Shown here: piece by piece, positions 1 to 12,810 of the stretch | Layout: each line of letters starts with the position of its first letter | How positions within the stretch are numbered: the first letter of the stretch is position 1 | Assembly: GCF_965363235.1 (NCBI RefSeq) | Contig: NC_134839.1 | Span: 61,905,560 to 61,969,559, forward strand | DNA length: 64,000 nucleotides | Reading direction: 5' to 3' | From: Mytilus galloprovincialis | Lineage: Eukaryota; Mollusca; Bivalvia; Mytilida; Mytilidae | Made by a program: the position numbers and the translations under genes | Notes under the pieces: model-generated | What the model was told of the DNA's origin: nothing | Seen by the model: the letters and a program-made list of their open reading frames with translations, nothing else | Database searches by the model: none

Positions 1-2193
1 GGTTTAATACGGCTAAATCTGAACATAATGAATGCACTTGATATGCATGTTATTTGTTTTAGATTTATGAGTTTGACTGTCCCTTTGGTATCTTTCGTCC
101 CTCTTTTATTCAAGACGCAAAGCAAAATATCGAAAAGCTTTTAATAAAAGATCATCCTATTGTCGAAAACGTTCAGAAGAACATTATTGCCATACTTAAG
201 ACTAAAATACCGAGAGAACGAAGAGAAGCAATATTTGATCTTGAAGAAATAAGAAAGAAGTCCCCAGATAATCTAAACGTACTAGCCGATTTGGAATATA
301 TTTATTTAGAGCTAGATCAAAGTAAAGATGCTGAGGCCTGCAAACATAAATACCACGAAATTCTTTCAGGTTCCTCCAAGAATGACATACGTTGCAAGCA
401 AATATGTTTGCTTGAACAAGGGTATGCAATTATGACAGAGCGCACACTAATCAACCAAAGTACAGTGGAATTAAGGATAACTGATTTACACAAAATTCTT
501 AACACAGAACTCGAAAGAAGTCAGGGAAGGAGAAAGGATTGTTTAGAGAGAGGACTTCACCACCAAATTCAAGTCTTACGTAATGTCCGAATTGCGAATG
601 AAGACGAGAACGAAGACGGGCAACTAGTTCGAAAAGGATCTAGTCTTCAAAAATTTAAGTTAGCTGAGACATTAGATGCATCTTTTCCTAACATAATTTG
701 GAATTACTACTATGCTAAGGCATTAAACCAGTATTATGATTCTCTGGAAACTATACGTAAAGATCAAGGAAAAGATACAATGAAGAAATTTAACAAACAT
801 ATAGCTGAATCGGAACAGGCTTCAACATTTCAAGATGACTTTACAAAAGAAATAAAAATGGTTACATTAAAAGCAATTGAAAACTTTTGGATGATATCTC
901 AAATTCAAATTAATGGCCCCATAGACAGAACATTTGTTGTAAGGTCTTATTCCTACATAGGGCACATACTGATCAAGCGTGCACGTGGTGATATGGTTCG
1001 GGATTCCGGAAACTCGTTTAAATTAAACAAAAATGAAAACTTTAAACATTATACAGATAATCCGGTTGAGGCTGAAGAAATGGCTAATATCATTAAAAGC
1101 GATGATGTAACTGTTTTAAGTAGATATGGAAAGGCTTTATGGAATCAAGCAAATGATAAAAAGGACTATAAAGAAAAGTTGAAATTGCTTCACAAGGCAA
1201 ATGATATTCTTTCACATTCAATTGATACGGAAGACACTAGAAAAAGTTGTGTCCTCTCAACTAGAATGCATGTTTGGAAACAAATAGCCGGCATCCTAGG
1301 TAATAGTGACAGAGATTTCGACGTTACGAAGAAACATCTGTTGGATGCGAAACAAGATGGAGAAACAATTTTCAAATCTCAAAATAATTGTACACAAAGA
1401 GATATGACTTGGCAGAAATTTGTCAGAAACTTGCAAAGTTTCCTAAAACTTATAAGTACGGACGACAGTTTGTACGCACTAATGATCTTTTACATCAAGC
1501 TTTAGACTATTTGTTATATGCGTCTTATTTAGGGGATCGACCTGATTTTCATTTTGCTAACAAAAAGGCATCCTGTCTCTTCGATCCCGGTGAATACGCT
1601 CATGCCATTGAATGGGAGAAAAAGGCTTGGCTGCTTTCATCACCTTCAAACCAGATGTCGTTTTACATACTATGTAGTTATATGGTGACAATGTTTGAAG
1701 ATGATTTGCAGATACCCTTTGATCAGCTCGTAAAAGAATTTTTGTTCGCTCATATATATATGGTAAAAGAAAATACCAGGATATAGTTCAGAGTATAGCA
1801 AAACTGTATAAGAATAACAAAAAAGGACTCTTGGTATTGATAAAAGCAATTATTGCAGAAACGAAGACTACACTTCGAACAACAGAAAATGAGATTCTAA
1901 GTGAATGCATAAAAATTTGGACACGTATTGCAGACGCAGGAGATTTAGAAGAGTATTCAAAATTAGAAAACATTTTGAAAGATGTGATACCACGACAAGT
2001 AAATGAGTATGTACTCTCAGAAACATTTCATCAGACATCTTTGAAACCTCTAGCTGAGGGTAGAAAGGCATGCTCCAAAGATTTTGAGTTTGACTTTTTT
2101 TATCACACAGTCATAAAGATGAATACTGGGTGACAAACGTTCTACTCAGATATCTAGAGAGCCAGTTTGATGACCAAGATGTAGCGTTTAAAG
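1..2193 (+). pseudogene. Gene A, TPR exon of a TPR-TIR paralogue (broken)
   Basis: The exon aligns throughout with the first coding exons of genes B, D and E; its 5' end is outside the window. It would encode the TPR-type helical region and the start of a TIR domain. It is disrupted by: a 56-bp net insertion after position 54 that adds an in-frame stop (TAG 60-62) for the downstream frame; a ~4-nt deletion near 1407; a +2 change in an AT run near 1750; and a 1-nt loss near 2096 inside the TIR box-1 codons. The reading frame is therefore carried in pieces: open from 111 to 1505, then ~1388-1786, then ~1831-2133. The exon ends at a conserved donor (AAAG|GTAATG) at 2193/2194. Several independent lesions make an assembly error an unlikely full explanation. 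The remnant still has strong similarity, so inactivation looks recent. Confidence 0.85.
55..110 (+). mobile_element. Very short 5'-truncated PLE 3'-end insertion in gene A
   Basis: The inserted segment matches the last ~50 bp of the Penelope-like element tails at 33818-34360 and 55671-56674 (ends in CTTTCGTCCCTCTTTTA). It is flanked by TTATT at 50-54 and 106-110, which occurs once in the intact paralogues, so this is a target-site duplication. Its 56-bp net length breaks the frame. Confidence 0.8.
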
Positions 2194-2579
2194 GTAATGT
2201 ACAATAATTGAAAGTCTTTTATTTCCAGGAGAATAAAGTAAAACATTTCATTTCTGGTTCTCTTCTTCCTCGTAGATATATAAACAATACCAAACTGAGT
2301 TATTTCATTCAACGAACTTAAATTGGTATGGTAAAAATAAATAAGTAGATGAAAACCAATGAATGAAAATGATATATATAATTTATTAAAATTGATATAT
2401 ACATTTTTTATATAAGTACATTTGTTATCACAAATACCTTCACGGAGTTTAAAGTAGTCAGCACTTATGTTGACTTGAGTTATCATTGATATGTTCATAA
2501 TTACAAATAAACTGTTTTTGAAATACTAAGGCTTTTAAACTTCGTACTTTATTTGGCCTTTTAACATTTTTTTATTCGA

Positions 2580-2623
2580 GCGTCACTGATGAGTCTTTTG
2601 AAGACGAAACGCGCGTCTGGCGT
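2580..2623 (+). ncRNA. Hammerhead ribozyme, type I-like, core intact
   Basis: Core boxes CTGATGA (2586-2592) and GAAA (2606-2609) are present. Stem II is GTCTT/AAGAC with a 3-nt loop. Stem III is the minimal palindrome CGC/GCG closed by the A-U pair, and the cleavage triplet is GTC, predicted cut after 2617. Stem I pairs GCGTCA with TGGCGT (with G-U pairs). A stem III this short favours cleavage as a dimer, as known for animal retrozyme hammerheads. Confidence 0.72.
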
Positions 2624-3246
2624 AAATATAAAATTTCAATCCTTGTATCTAGGATGAGATTGTTTGCATTAGTATGAAGGGATAAGTATTGTAGATGAGT
2701 TGTGTAGCATAGTCTGATAAATTGCTATCTCATTAGACTCAACAGAAAATATAGACCATGTGAGAGCTGTCACTGGAAAAACTACATGTGTCTATGATAG
2801 TGTATGGCATCGCTGACGTTGTATATAACCAGGTCTGGATCGACTGACAAATATAAATTTTAAATTCAAGTATTCTGATAAAAATAAAAGATACACAAAA
2901 AAATAAAAACAAATTAAAAACATTAATAAAGTAAAACATGATTTTTTTTTGATGTTTTTTTTTCTCTTCAAACAGCAAAAACAATAAATATTTAAATAAA
3001 CTTTTCCTTCTGTAAAATTTAAGTAATATTTGATTTTAGTTTATCTTGTTAAAGAATTTTTTACTCTGAATTATAATCATTTTAATGAGTTTGTCTTCAG
3101 AAGATATTTTACATCCAAAATTAATTATTTTTCATACAATATAAATTTACAAAAAATATATTTATGCCGTATTTGGCACAACTTTTTGGAAATTTTGGTC
3201 CACAATGCTCTTCTACTAAGTACTTGTTTGACTTTATAACTATATG

Positions 3247-3290
3247 AGTCACTGATGAGTCTTATGTAGACGAAACGCGCGTCTGGTGTA
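3247..3290 (+). ncRNA. Hammerhead ribozyme-like motif, second copy in gene A intron
   Basis: CTGATGA (3252-3258), stem II GTCT/AGAC, GAAA (3272-3275), CGC/GCG stem III and GTC triplet ending at 3283 are all present. Stem I is weaker than in the copy at 2580 because the flanks read GAGTCA and TGGTGT. Confidence 0.62.
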
Positions 3291-4555
3291 TTAAAATATA
3301 ATCCAGGTACCTTTGATGCAAGTTCAACTTATAACAATTTAGACATAAAAACGAACTAAAAATCTTGACTTTAATATCTTTATTCTCATAAAATCAATGA
3401 ATAACATCGGTATAGATATAACAACATTAGCTATTTCAATATATACAAAACAAAGAAGAGCATTACAAAAGTCAATGGCCAGGAGGACAAACATAAGTCT
3501 TGATTGTTTTTTTTTATAAATGAACAAAGCTTCATCGTGACTGACGTTCGTGTACACGACAAAACTGAATAATGACGTGTGATAAAAGATGACCATTTAC
3601 GTGCCTGTTCGGAAACGATACATACAAATATAAACATAGTGGATATTCATCACAATTTTGTCGATTGTTACATTGGCGGCAAAAAGAAGAATACTTCACG
3701 TTTTTACCGAATATCAAATTCGCCCGAAACAATATTGCTCGCAGTACTTTTATATCTATGTCAATCGGATGGCGAGTTCCCTGTAACCACATAATTTAAT
3801 GTTGAGGTTTTTAGGTTTAGAATTGATTTACACAGTTTTATATTAAAAATTCCTATATCTCATTATTTTTAATAAAAATCATCATGACTTTGCACCTATA
3901 CAACAAAATTGGCTTGATCTTTTTATCAAAAAAATCAAGCTGACATTTTACAGAGAGCTGATACATTCGTCATAGTTTCAGGACTTCGTACATATGGGCT
4001 GCAAAGGCTTCTTAAAAATATAAAATTCATATTCAGAAAAACAAATATGTAACACATCAACAAACGAGTAACAGGCTCCTGACTGGGAACAGATACATAC
4101 ATACATAATATGGAGAGGTTACACAAATTACCGGGATCCCAACCCTCCCCACAACGTGGGACAGTAGTATAACAGTATAATATAAGAACGAACTATAAAA
4201 ATCAGTTGAAAAAAGGCTTAACTCATCAGATGGATACTAATACAAATACTACATAGATGTACGTAATTCCTTTGAGAAAACTTTTACTGGACTAGTAAGT
4301 GGTGAAATTAATCATCACTGAATGAAATTAAGCTACAATAAGTTGATTAGAATTTTAAATTGAATCAATAAAACAAAATATGGTAATAAATTAAGATCTG
4401 CATGGATATCAGAAATGAAAAAAAGGTACAGTATATCATGTATATGTGTAATTGCATAAGCGCTTGAAATCTCAGCATGACTGAAAACCGACATTAAGAA
4501 ACTCTAATCATATCAGTGTTCACATTATTTACATGAATTCATTTCATACTTACAG

Positions 4556-4882
4556 GTTGCATTGCTGACAGAGATTTCATACCTGGTATTTCTATACTGG
4601 ATAATATCATTGGTGCTATAAAAAAAAAGTTACGAAGTCATCCTAATTCTAACAGATCACTTTGTATCTAGTAATTGGTGTCAGTACGAGGCAGATCGAG
4701 CCGTTATTAAATCATTAAATCTAGATTCAAAGGAGAATAATGGCGTTATACCAATTGTGTTAGAAGAATGTTCAATTCCTGAGAAAATCGACCATCTTAA
4801 CTTCATAGATATGACAATAAAAAGGGATTTCTTGCAGGAAATGATGAGGGTAAAGAAGGGTTTGTTGCCCGTGGACATATAA
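4556..4882 (+). pseudogene. Gene A, TIR exon (frameshifted)
   Basis: It begins after a TTACAG acceptor with the phase-1 join seen in the paralogues and ends at TAA 4880-4882. It encodes TIR box 2 (RDFIPG) and the SNWCQYEAD segment. A run of nine A at ~4620-4628 replaces eight A in the intact exon at 19145-19470 and shifts the frame between them. It is closest to that exon, including the VDI C-terminus and ~150 bp of shared upstream intron. A homopolymer sequencing error could explain this one lesion, but not those in exon 1. Confidence 0.8.
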
Positions 4883-5239
4883 AACTCCTTAATATAAAAG
4901 TCTATGTCCGAAACTTCATGATCTGAACTTATTATAATGAAATGCAATGAAATACTCTGTTTTTTTTAATAAAATCAATTTTCAACCTTTGAATTTTCCT
5001 TCCTTTTATTTGCTTGTGCATCGTTTAAATTCATTTGTTTTTCTCCAATTGTGCAATGATAGAAAACCTCACTTATAGGGTCTTTCGATGTGAGGACCTT
5101 GGTTTATGACCTTGAAATTGAGCTCAAGGTCAAAGGTTTATTTGACGTTCTAGATTTTGACCTCTGCCTTTGTACCTCATAAACAAACATGATAATGCCA
5201 CGAGACTTTTTGCATTAAATTGCATACCACTTGACCATG

Positions 5240-5880
5240 GAAAAGGCCAACAGGAAAAAGTAAAATTCACAAAAATACTGAACTCCGAGGAAAATTCAGA
5301 ACGAAAAGTCCCTTATCGAATGGCAAACTCAAATGATAAAACACATCAAACGAATGGACAACAACTGTCATATTCCTGACTTGGAACAGTCATTTCAAAG
5401 GTAGAAAAAAGTGGATTGAACGTGGTTTTATAACGCTAAACCTCTCACTTGTACGACGTCGCATCAAATTCCATTAAATTGACAAAGATGCGTGAACAAA
5501 TAGGGGCACAACAACAACACGAACCCCACTAAAACTTGGGGTGATTTCAGGTGCTGCTCCACATGTGGATTTTTTGGTTGCCTTTTCTGACATCGGACTC
5601 GGACTTCTTTTATACTGAGTTTTAATGATGAGCGTATTACTGTGTGTTTCTTTATTCTTCATTGACTATAGGTAAAGAGGTGGTGGATATCTTGAATGAA
5701 TGTTTTTACATTTCAGCTCATTTATATATTTTGGAGTTAAGTATGAGGCCCAATTCCAATTGTAGGATTTTCTCGCTGCGTTGAAGACTTTTGGTTGCCT
5801 TAGTTATCTCCTGTTGGTCGGGTTGTTGTCTCGTGACACATCCCCCATTTTTATAACTCTTAAATCATTATTTAGTAACA
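5240..5880. repeat. Cluster of short retroelement-derived repeats
   Basis: Positions 5240-5520 match repeats at 53045-53180 and 54010-54085 (shared AAATACTGAACTCCGAGG). About 5500-5570 resembles the PLE tail on the minus strand. Positions 5565-5870 match parts of the repeat nested in the LINE at 59075-59612 (shared GACATCGGACTCGGACTTCT and GGTCGGGTTGTTGTCTC). Confidence 0.6.
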
Positions 5881-6141
5881 ATATACACAAAAAATCTGTC
5901 CATTTCTATTTGTTAATTAGCCACTTGTAGATGGTGATGCTCCCTTGCAACCGTCGTATGGTGTTTACATATCTCAACTTGTTCCATTCTTTATGGTATT
6001 TAACAACCATTTAGTCTCTGTTTTGCTGAAAAATGATCACACTCGATTTTAAAAATTTGTCAAACCTTTTACTAAATTTTACTTCGCTACAAGAACATCA
6101 TTCGTGAATTTAGAGCAATATGCAGACATCTAATATGTTTA

Positions 6142-6320
6142 AAAGAAGGACGAAAGATACCAGAAGGAGAGTCAAACTCATAGATGGAAAATAAACTGAC
6201 AACGCCATGGCTAAAAATAAAAAGACAAATAGACAAATAATAGTACAGAAGACACAACATAGAAAACTAAGCAACACGAACCCCACCAAAAACTTGGAGT
6301 GATCTCAGGTTCTCCGCGTA
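6142..6320 (-). mobile_element. PLE 3' tail fragment
   Basis: Non-coding 3' end of the same Penelope-like family as 28424-29990, on the minus strand, ending in the shared GGACGAAAGATACCAG block. It is diverged and 5'-truncated. Confidence 0.65.
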
Positions 6321-7559
6321 AGTATTTCGCGTCTTATGGTAATATTCTACACAAAGCACGAACATGTCGTCATCCACCTGAAAAACAAACCAACCCTTTA
6401 AACAGATTAATTACAAAGAATATGCTGACGATACTGTTAAGGATGTACTTCGTTGAGGTTTTTGAATTTGTGTCAGATATAGTTCTCCTTGATTTTTTAC
6501 CCACGATACAGAATGAAATACAAGTTGGAATAATAGTGAAATTCACTGTGACCAACTCAACGGCGGTGGTATAAAAGAAATTGGGGAAAATTTTACCAAG
6601 ATATTTGAAAGCTCGTATATAAGTAGTGAAAAGAAAGATCAAAGATTTTATAAGTGCGTGTACTCATGAAATATTAAAAAAAAACTCTCAACTTTTAACA
6701 GTTTATATAGGGCTTTTTTTAAGTTTACACAGTCGCAAATTAAACTGGCTAAAAATTAAAGAAACCAGAAAGCCACTGTGAGAAAAAGAAGACTATGATA
6801 CCATTTATATATGTACTTTCAATGATATATCTGTATATTCGATAGATTAACGGAGAATGGATGTTAATTTTCGTCACTCCGATTCTATTTCAAATGAAAT
6901 CATATTATTTTTTCTATCGTCAATTAAATAGGTTACATTAAACAACAATGTTATCATATGTTTATTAGGTTTGTTGTGAAGCGTTCTCGTTTTTTGATGC
7001 TACACACGCATGTACATCCCTATAAACTTACGATCGCTGAGCTCAGATTTATTTATAAATTGCTTCTGTTTGTATATTTACAATATATTTTGAAGCACAA
7101 TAAAATATTTCCATGAGAATTATTCGAAAAATACTTTCAGATTTTTCATTAATCTTTTGTTAAATGATGGTGGCCGTGAATACTATAAGCAAGTTCCGTT
7201 CGATGATTGTAATGCTACCATTTGATTCCGAGATCTAGCATAGAAAGATGGAGATCTAATATCACACATAGCTGTTTTCATCAGCTTTTTATTATAAAAG
7301 AAGGGGTAAATTGATAAAAAAAAAATATATAAGTGTTGTTGCCTATGGCGGGAAATACACTACAGTTTTTTCCTGTATTGGTTCCATTGAACCACAAAAT
7401 GCCGTAAAACGTTCATCAGGTTAAGACAAGACGTGCTTTAAATATAAATGAAAAAAGGCAATGGGAAGCGAAAAGTGTTTATGTACATAAAGAGAGCTGT
7501 TATTTTGGTATACATTTACACTATTTTTTCCCATTGTTCCTGTTTTATTTATATTGATT

Positions 7560-7762
7560 GAAAGTCTGCATAGACTTAGTTCATACACAAGGTGCATGAA
7601 CTAAATATGTGTATTAATACTTCCTGCACTTTGTGTTTTTGATCTTCTATAAATTCAAATGAACCTTAACAATCACCATTGTTTCTGTAAATTACATGTA
7701 AGCAGTGTTAGAATTATCACAGTTGGTTCAAATGTAGTATGTTAATGCTGTTTACTATTTGA
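7560..7762 (+). promoter_or_regulatory. Putative promoter / non-coding first exon of gene B
   Basis: This block is shared with 36040-36199 (upstream of D) and 61015-61166 (upstream of E). Common features are a GCACTT-GTG segment, a segment AATGAACC-TTACAATCRCCATT, then a TTGAGT-like stretch. In all three a good splice donor follows (GTGAGT at 7763 here). Each lies upstream of a coding exon with a matching acceptor just before the ATG. Expression was not seen; the call rests on conservation and splice signals. A near-palindrome TTAGTTCATACAC/GTGCATGAACTAA lies at ~7577-7608. Confidence 0.45.
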
Positions 7763-10700
7763 GTGAGTATTAGTTAGTAATTGAGGATGTACTTAGGTGA
7801 TCTAAGGTAAAATTAAATAAATCAAGCATTCAAAATTGATAATTTAAACTGGAAGAGTATTAGTTAAGGATCAAAATAAGTTAAAAATATTGATAGGTCA
7901 TGGAGCTCCTTTTTGAGATATTTGATTTATAAATTATGGCGGGAAAAGGCTGACTCGGACTTTTACCTTATATTTGCATTGGTATTATTTGGGTCTCAAA
8001 TCAAAAGAAAGAAAATCAAGAATCTGCTTGAATTTGGTCAAATTACCTTTTATGAGTCTTATGTTAAAAGATAAATAGGTGTTATGGGGCAAAATATTTC
8101 ACCTTGTATCGTATGGAAAAACACCAAGGAGTCCGAACATTTGACACTTATTCCAAAACCTCACATCCTGAAGTATTTTGTTCTGGAAAGTGTTCTTTTT
8201 TGTCTTCCTTTTTTCATTTCAAATTGATATAAAACACAACACACACACACACAATTACGGGTATAGACTTTAGGGTATTGACAAGAATAAGCATAAATCA
8301 TGCAATATCAATTATTGATATAAATGGATGATATCATTTTTTTATTGTCATTCATATTCTATTTATCAAGTAAAATGTAATCTTTCCCTCAGTTCTGTTC
8401 TTTGTATCTTTAAAAATGTTTCTTGGATATTAAAAATGATGTCATGTTATCCCTCGACTTGTCGAGTTATTTTTCTACACCTAAACGTAATAATATAAAA
8501 GTTGGGTCGTGTTTCCACAATATTTCCCCCTTGAACAAGATGGTTCAGGTGTTTTTAGCGAGACACCATCTCGGAATGTATCACGGCCGTCAAATATACA
8601 TATTATTTTGGTAGAAATTAAAGCAGTAATTACAAGTGTGTTTTATATTTTATTTTGTTTTTTAAGTTAAAGATTTTCCGCTTATAACTCTATCTTACAA
8701 TCTGATTTCATTGTTATTTAAATATACTATTACCTTTAGATGAATGAATGATTGTTCTTTAAACAATAACTTAATTTAAAATTCAATATAGTTGACATTT
8801 TAAATTTCAGAAAATTAAAGGTAAATGAGTATATATTATTCTGGTTGTTTGAGTTTCATTTGTTGTCCATTTTATTCTTAACTCCTGTTACCTTTTTTTA
8901 CATAAGCAATATATTGGAAGACATATACAATACTTTGAATAATGTTCTTGTTTTTCTGTATAAGACGAGTAAAACATGTAGCTTTCTAAATTTTAACAAG
9001 ATCAAACTGCATAAGTCAGACATTTGTAACTACAATAATTTATTGTTCTTTTGTTTTGACTTTAAAAAGTGCAACTATAGTAGTTTTTATAATAGTATAC
9101 ACTTACATGTATTTGTCGTTTTTTCTTGTCTGTTATATATGTTTTTCGTATTCATGTTATTATAAATAAAGGCAATAGTAGTATACCGCTTTTGAAGTGT
9201 CTCAGCTGAAACAAATCCGTGTCACAAACAGAAAAACGAGGGAAACACAACTATAAGAGTAAACAAAACGAAACAACAGAAACACAGAACTGCTACAAAA
9301 AAAACGCCATCATACATAGAAATAAACTATGTGATAGCAACTGCCATATTCCTGATTTGGTACCGGACACTTTAAGAAGAAATGATCTTTTGAACCTGGT
9401 TTAATGGCTAGCCAAATCCCGGCTTAAATGGCAATGTTTAAAATACTGTTAAATGACAGGAATACAGTACAAATAAATGCAAGAACATTCAGGACAAAGA
9501 AATAAATAAATAGATAATAGAACGAAATTCATAACAGTGTGGTCGACAGTAAAACGTTTATTAGTAATTGTACTGAAAAGTTTACCTTTAACTTGTTTGT
9601 CGTGGGCGATGGTTTTATGCTCACTCAGTCTATCGGAGGCCTTCAAGTGGGTATTTAAATAATCATTTGTTACACATTTTGATACATAAAATGAAACTTT
9701 CTTTTCACATATCATTTAAGGAATTTATTTTAAATAATTGTTATACCATCACTTACAACAGTTTCACTTTTAAGAATATTAATGTCCAGAGCTGATATCA
9801 ATAAATAATAAAAAAAAAAAAAGTTTATTCATGGTAAAAAAAAACAAAAAAACTTTTAAGTTAATAGGGACCCGCGTTATTTCAGAAAATATCTTATTGA
9901 TTAAGAGAACAAAAACGTCTACGTTGTGATCATTTAAGAGTGGCCTTCTATTTATTCAATGCTAACCATGTGGGCTTTGTTTTTTTTATATACCATAAAT
10001 CGATTCGTTCATTCAGATATTTGTCAGTTTGCCTTGGCTCTTCAAGTCCAACACACAACTTCTCACGAAATTGGTATTTTTCTTACAAAAATTACATCCA
10101 TGTGATGTATTCTTTTCATGGAGAATGAATGTTGCACCTTATTTTATTTGTTATCGTTTTTTTTTGTGTGTGTATCATTGACGTAAAGACAACCTGAATC
10201 TTTTTTATTCAAATTTAAAACATACGAGATGGCAATTATGACACAAAATAACTAAATTAAACTTACAGCAGAAGAAAGATAATGAACATCGCTTTTATAG
10301 TCTTCTAAATATCGAAGACGCGTGGTCTTTTTAAAAATGATGTAAATTTATAAAGGAAACAACAAACAAAATAGTTCGAATATTTATATTGGAAAAAGTA
10401 ACGGTGTGTAAATCATAACAATTATTTTATTTCAATGAAAATCAAACTGTTGAATTTTTTCCGCTGCGAGCAAATTTTTAATTTTGGTCGCATTTTGAAA
10501 ATCAATAAATCTTGTATTCTTGTTGGAAGCTGCACTGTGTAGTTTATACCCGTTTTTTTCAATGCCACACAAATCCAACACAGACAAAAAAAATGGTAGG
10601 TTCAAGAAATAATTGATGCAAACTATACTTTATTGTAGTTTTAACATGGGTAGGCATTATATTCGTGATTATTTTTGCCCGAGCGATATCGAAAAACTAT

Positions 10701-11607
10701 TATAAAAAGTGTCCTAGTTCAGTGAAAATGTACGTCATACTTATTTCCTAAACAAATAAATAAACAAACATTAATTAGCATACAACACTACCAAAGGCCA
10801 GAGACTCCTTACTTGTATGATTTTGTAAAAAAAAACAGTCGAAAACAAAATTGTCTGTCCAATGGAAAAGTCGAAGCCCAAAAAAGATGAACAGTGCATT
10901 ATAGAAACATAGAAGCTGGTTGCAAAAGTTGACGACAAGATCTATTTTATAACTTGAGTATGGCCTAATACTATTAACCTGAAATAAATATCTTTATAGC
11001 AATTCCCTTGATACGAAAGATCTACATGTTGCCTTGGGCTTTTTTTTTCTTTTTTTTTTTTTTTTGCTCTTTGGTTGGGTTTTTGTCTCAATGACAATTC
11101 AATTTTCATTCTTATCATAGATATAACTGCATGTTAAAATAAGAATATGAAGTGTGATAGGCAATCAGACACATTCTTTCCAGGGACCAACAGGCGTTAT
11201 CAAGCTATAGGTCCCCGTATGGCCTTCGACCATTAGCAAAATACACACTTTATAGAATGAAAGCTCCAAGAGGTCTTGGGATGAAAAAAAAACAAACATA
11301 AAAGATGAGCGAGAAAAAAAAATAGGGATACCGCATGGAAATTGGAAAATGGTCCGCAACATTAATTTAGTCAACTCACTTAGTTGAAATCAAAGACCTG
11401 GCGAATTTTAGCCTTTTGCAATGGATGTGATGTATGTTTAAAAAAAAATCATGGTTTGTTTGGACATTTTTATAAATCAAGTCTTGTTTTTAAATTATTT
11501 GCAAGTAAGTTTTAAGTCATGAACAAATAATCACTCACAGAAAGACGTCAAATCCATCAACAAAAGAAAAAAATTAATCGACGACCGACAACGCACAGAA
11601 TATCATG

Positions 11608-11727
11608 TATGTGTTCCGGACCATATGAGTATTTGGACCATACGCATATATCATGACCATAAGGGTATACTAATATGGTCCAACCATACACGTATGGTCC
11701 AAATACTCATAAGGTCCGGAACATATT
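11608..11727. repeat. Palindromic fold-back element
   Basis: The left arm (11608-11645, contains GTTCCGGACC and GAGTATTTGGACCATACG) is the inverse of the right arm (11689-11726). The loop is ~43 bp and AT-rich. A transcript could form a hairpin of about 35 bp. Typical of small fold-back/MITE-like repeats. Confidence 0.75.
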
Positions 11728-12479
11728 TTATTTGCGATCACAAATGCACGAAGACGTCCATTTCTATGTAAATTGGGTCGATTTTTTTATATAGATAAGA
11801 TGAATGCGTTTCTGTTGCCAAGTGTTTTTCACAAGTATAGTAGCAGTATAGCAGAACGGTTAAAGTTTCCTATATACACCAAATGATACATTTTGCCAAT
11901 ACAATAACGTAAATGCATGCAAATTTCACAAGGTTTAATCCAAATAGCTTTCTTACTATCCAATAACTTTCAAGTACGAAAAAGACAGGGCAGAAGTATA
12001 TTTATTTGTCTTTATGTTTCGTATTTGCACAACTTTTGAAAGTGGATTATGCATTCGTTCTAAAATAAAATTAGACCAGATAAAAGTTAAAAGATTACAT
12101 AACTCGACAATCGCAATTGTTAAATCCGAAAAAGATAATCAATCAATACATGCATTCAGTAAGTCATTCTTTTTTCTGAAAGAACATGGCTTTGCGATAT
12201 CTTATTATGAAAATTGATTGTCGAAACATAACAAAAACACAAGTAAAGGACGTTTAATTAATCAATATAAATCAAAACACAAATTCCTGAGTAGTATTTC
12301 GAATTATTTTATATAGGCGTTGAGAACCTTTGGTGACCCCACGGTTTAAATGTTTATATTAAGGACGTCGTGAGCAATGGGCGTTATAGACGAACGTTCA
12401 CCTAATCTGTCCCAGTCAATGGGATATTAAAGTGCGCCAATCAATGTCCATGGCCACACTGTTATGAATTCGATACTAT

Positions 12480-12810
12480 AATATACAATTAAGAAGGGAA
12501 ACAGGGAATACCTCAAAGAGACAAAAACCCTACCGAAGAACAGATAACAGCCGAAGGTCAACAATGGGTCTTCAGCGCAGCGATAGGATCCCGCACCCTG
12601 AGGTGGTGCTCAGCTGGCCTCTAAATAACCTAGCCAGCTGCTCCTGATTTGTGACAGGCACAAAACTGCGGCGGGGTACATATTTTGTGATATCTAAACC
12701 ACCACCCTTTACCTCTAGCCAATGAAGAAAAAACACATAGCAATACGCACAGTCAACTAAGTTTAAAAAGAAGTCCGAGTCCGATGTCAGAAAAGGTAAC
12801 AAAAGAATCT
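12480..12810 (-). repeat. Retroelement 3'-region fragment
   Basis: On the minus strand it shares the TCTGACATCGGACTCGGAC segment and neighbouring sequence with 59075-59612 and 5565-5700. A related plus-strand copy of its outer part is at 52890-53035 (AATGGGTCTTCA). No protein domain was recognised. Confidence 0.5.

Larger units (their letters stand above)
2455..3320 (+). mobile_element. Retrozyme-like repeat with two hammerhead motifs, gene A intron
   Basis: Positions 2455-2680 match, in opposite orientation, the repeat in the gene D intron (40517-40982). Positions ~3165-3320 are a second, more diverged copy of the same family. The middle part (~2700-3110) is AT-rich and I could not match it. 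Known bivalve retrozymes are small non-coding elements bounded by hammerhead ribozymes; family membership is inferred from the motif and the body similarity. Confidence 0.6.
4883..7559. other. Intergenic region A-B, repeats only
   Basis: No gene was recognised. It holds the dispersed repeats listed at 5240-5880 and 6142-6320. The remainder is AT-rich with short ORFs lacking recognisable domains. Confidence 0.6.

Noticed and set aside
2154-2498. 114-codon minus-strand ORF after gene A's first exon
   Set aside because: It overlaps the exon end and AT-rich intron, shows low-complexity hydrophobic translation, and has no counterpart in the B, C or D introns.
8845-9165. 106-codon ORF as a small membrane protein
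   Set aside because: Phe/Leu/Ile/Tyr-rich translation is expected from T-rich intron DNA. There is no conserved partner in gene D's intron.
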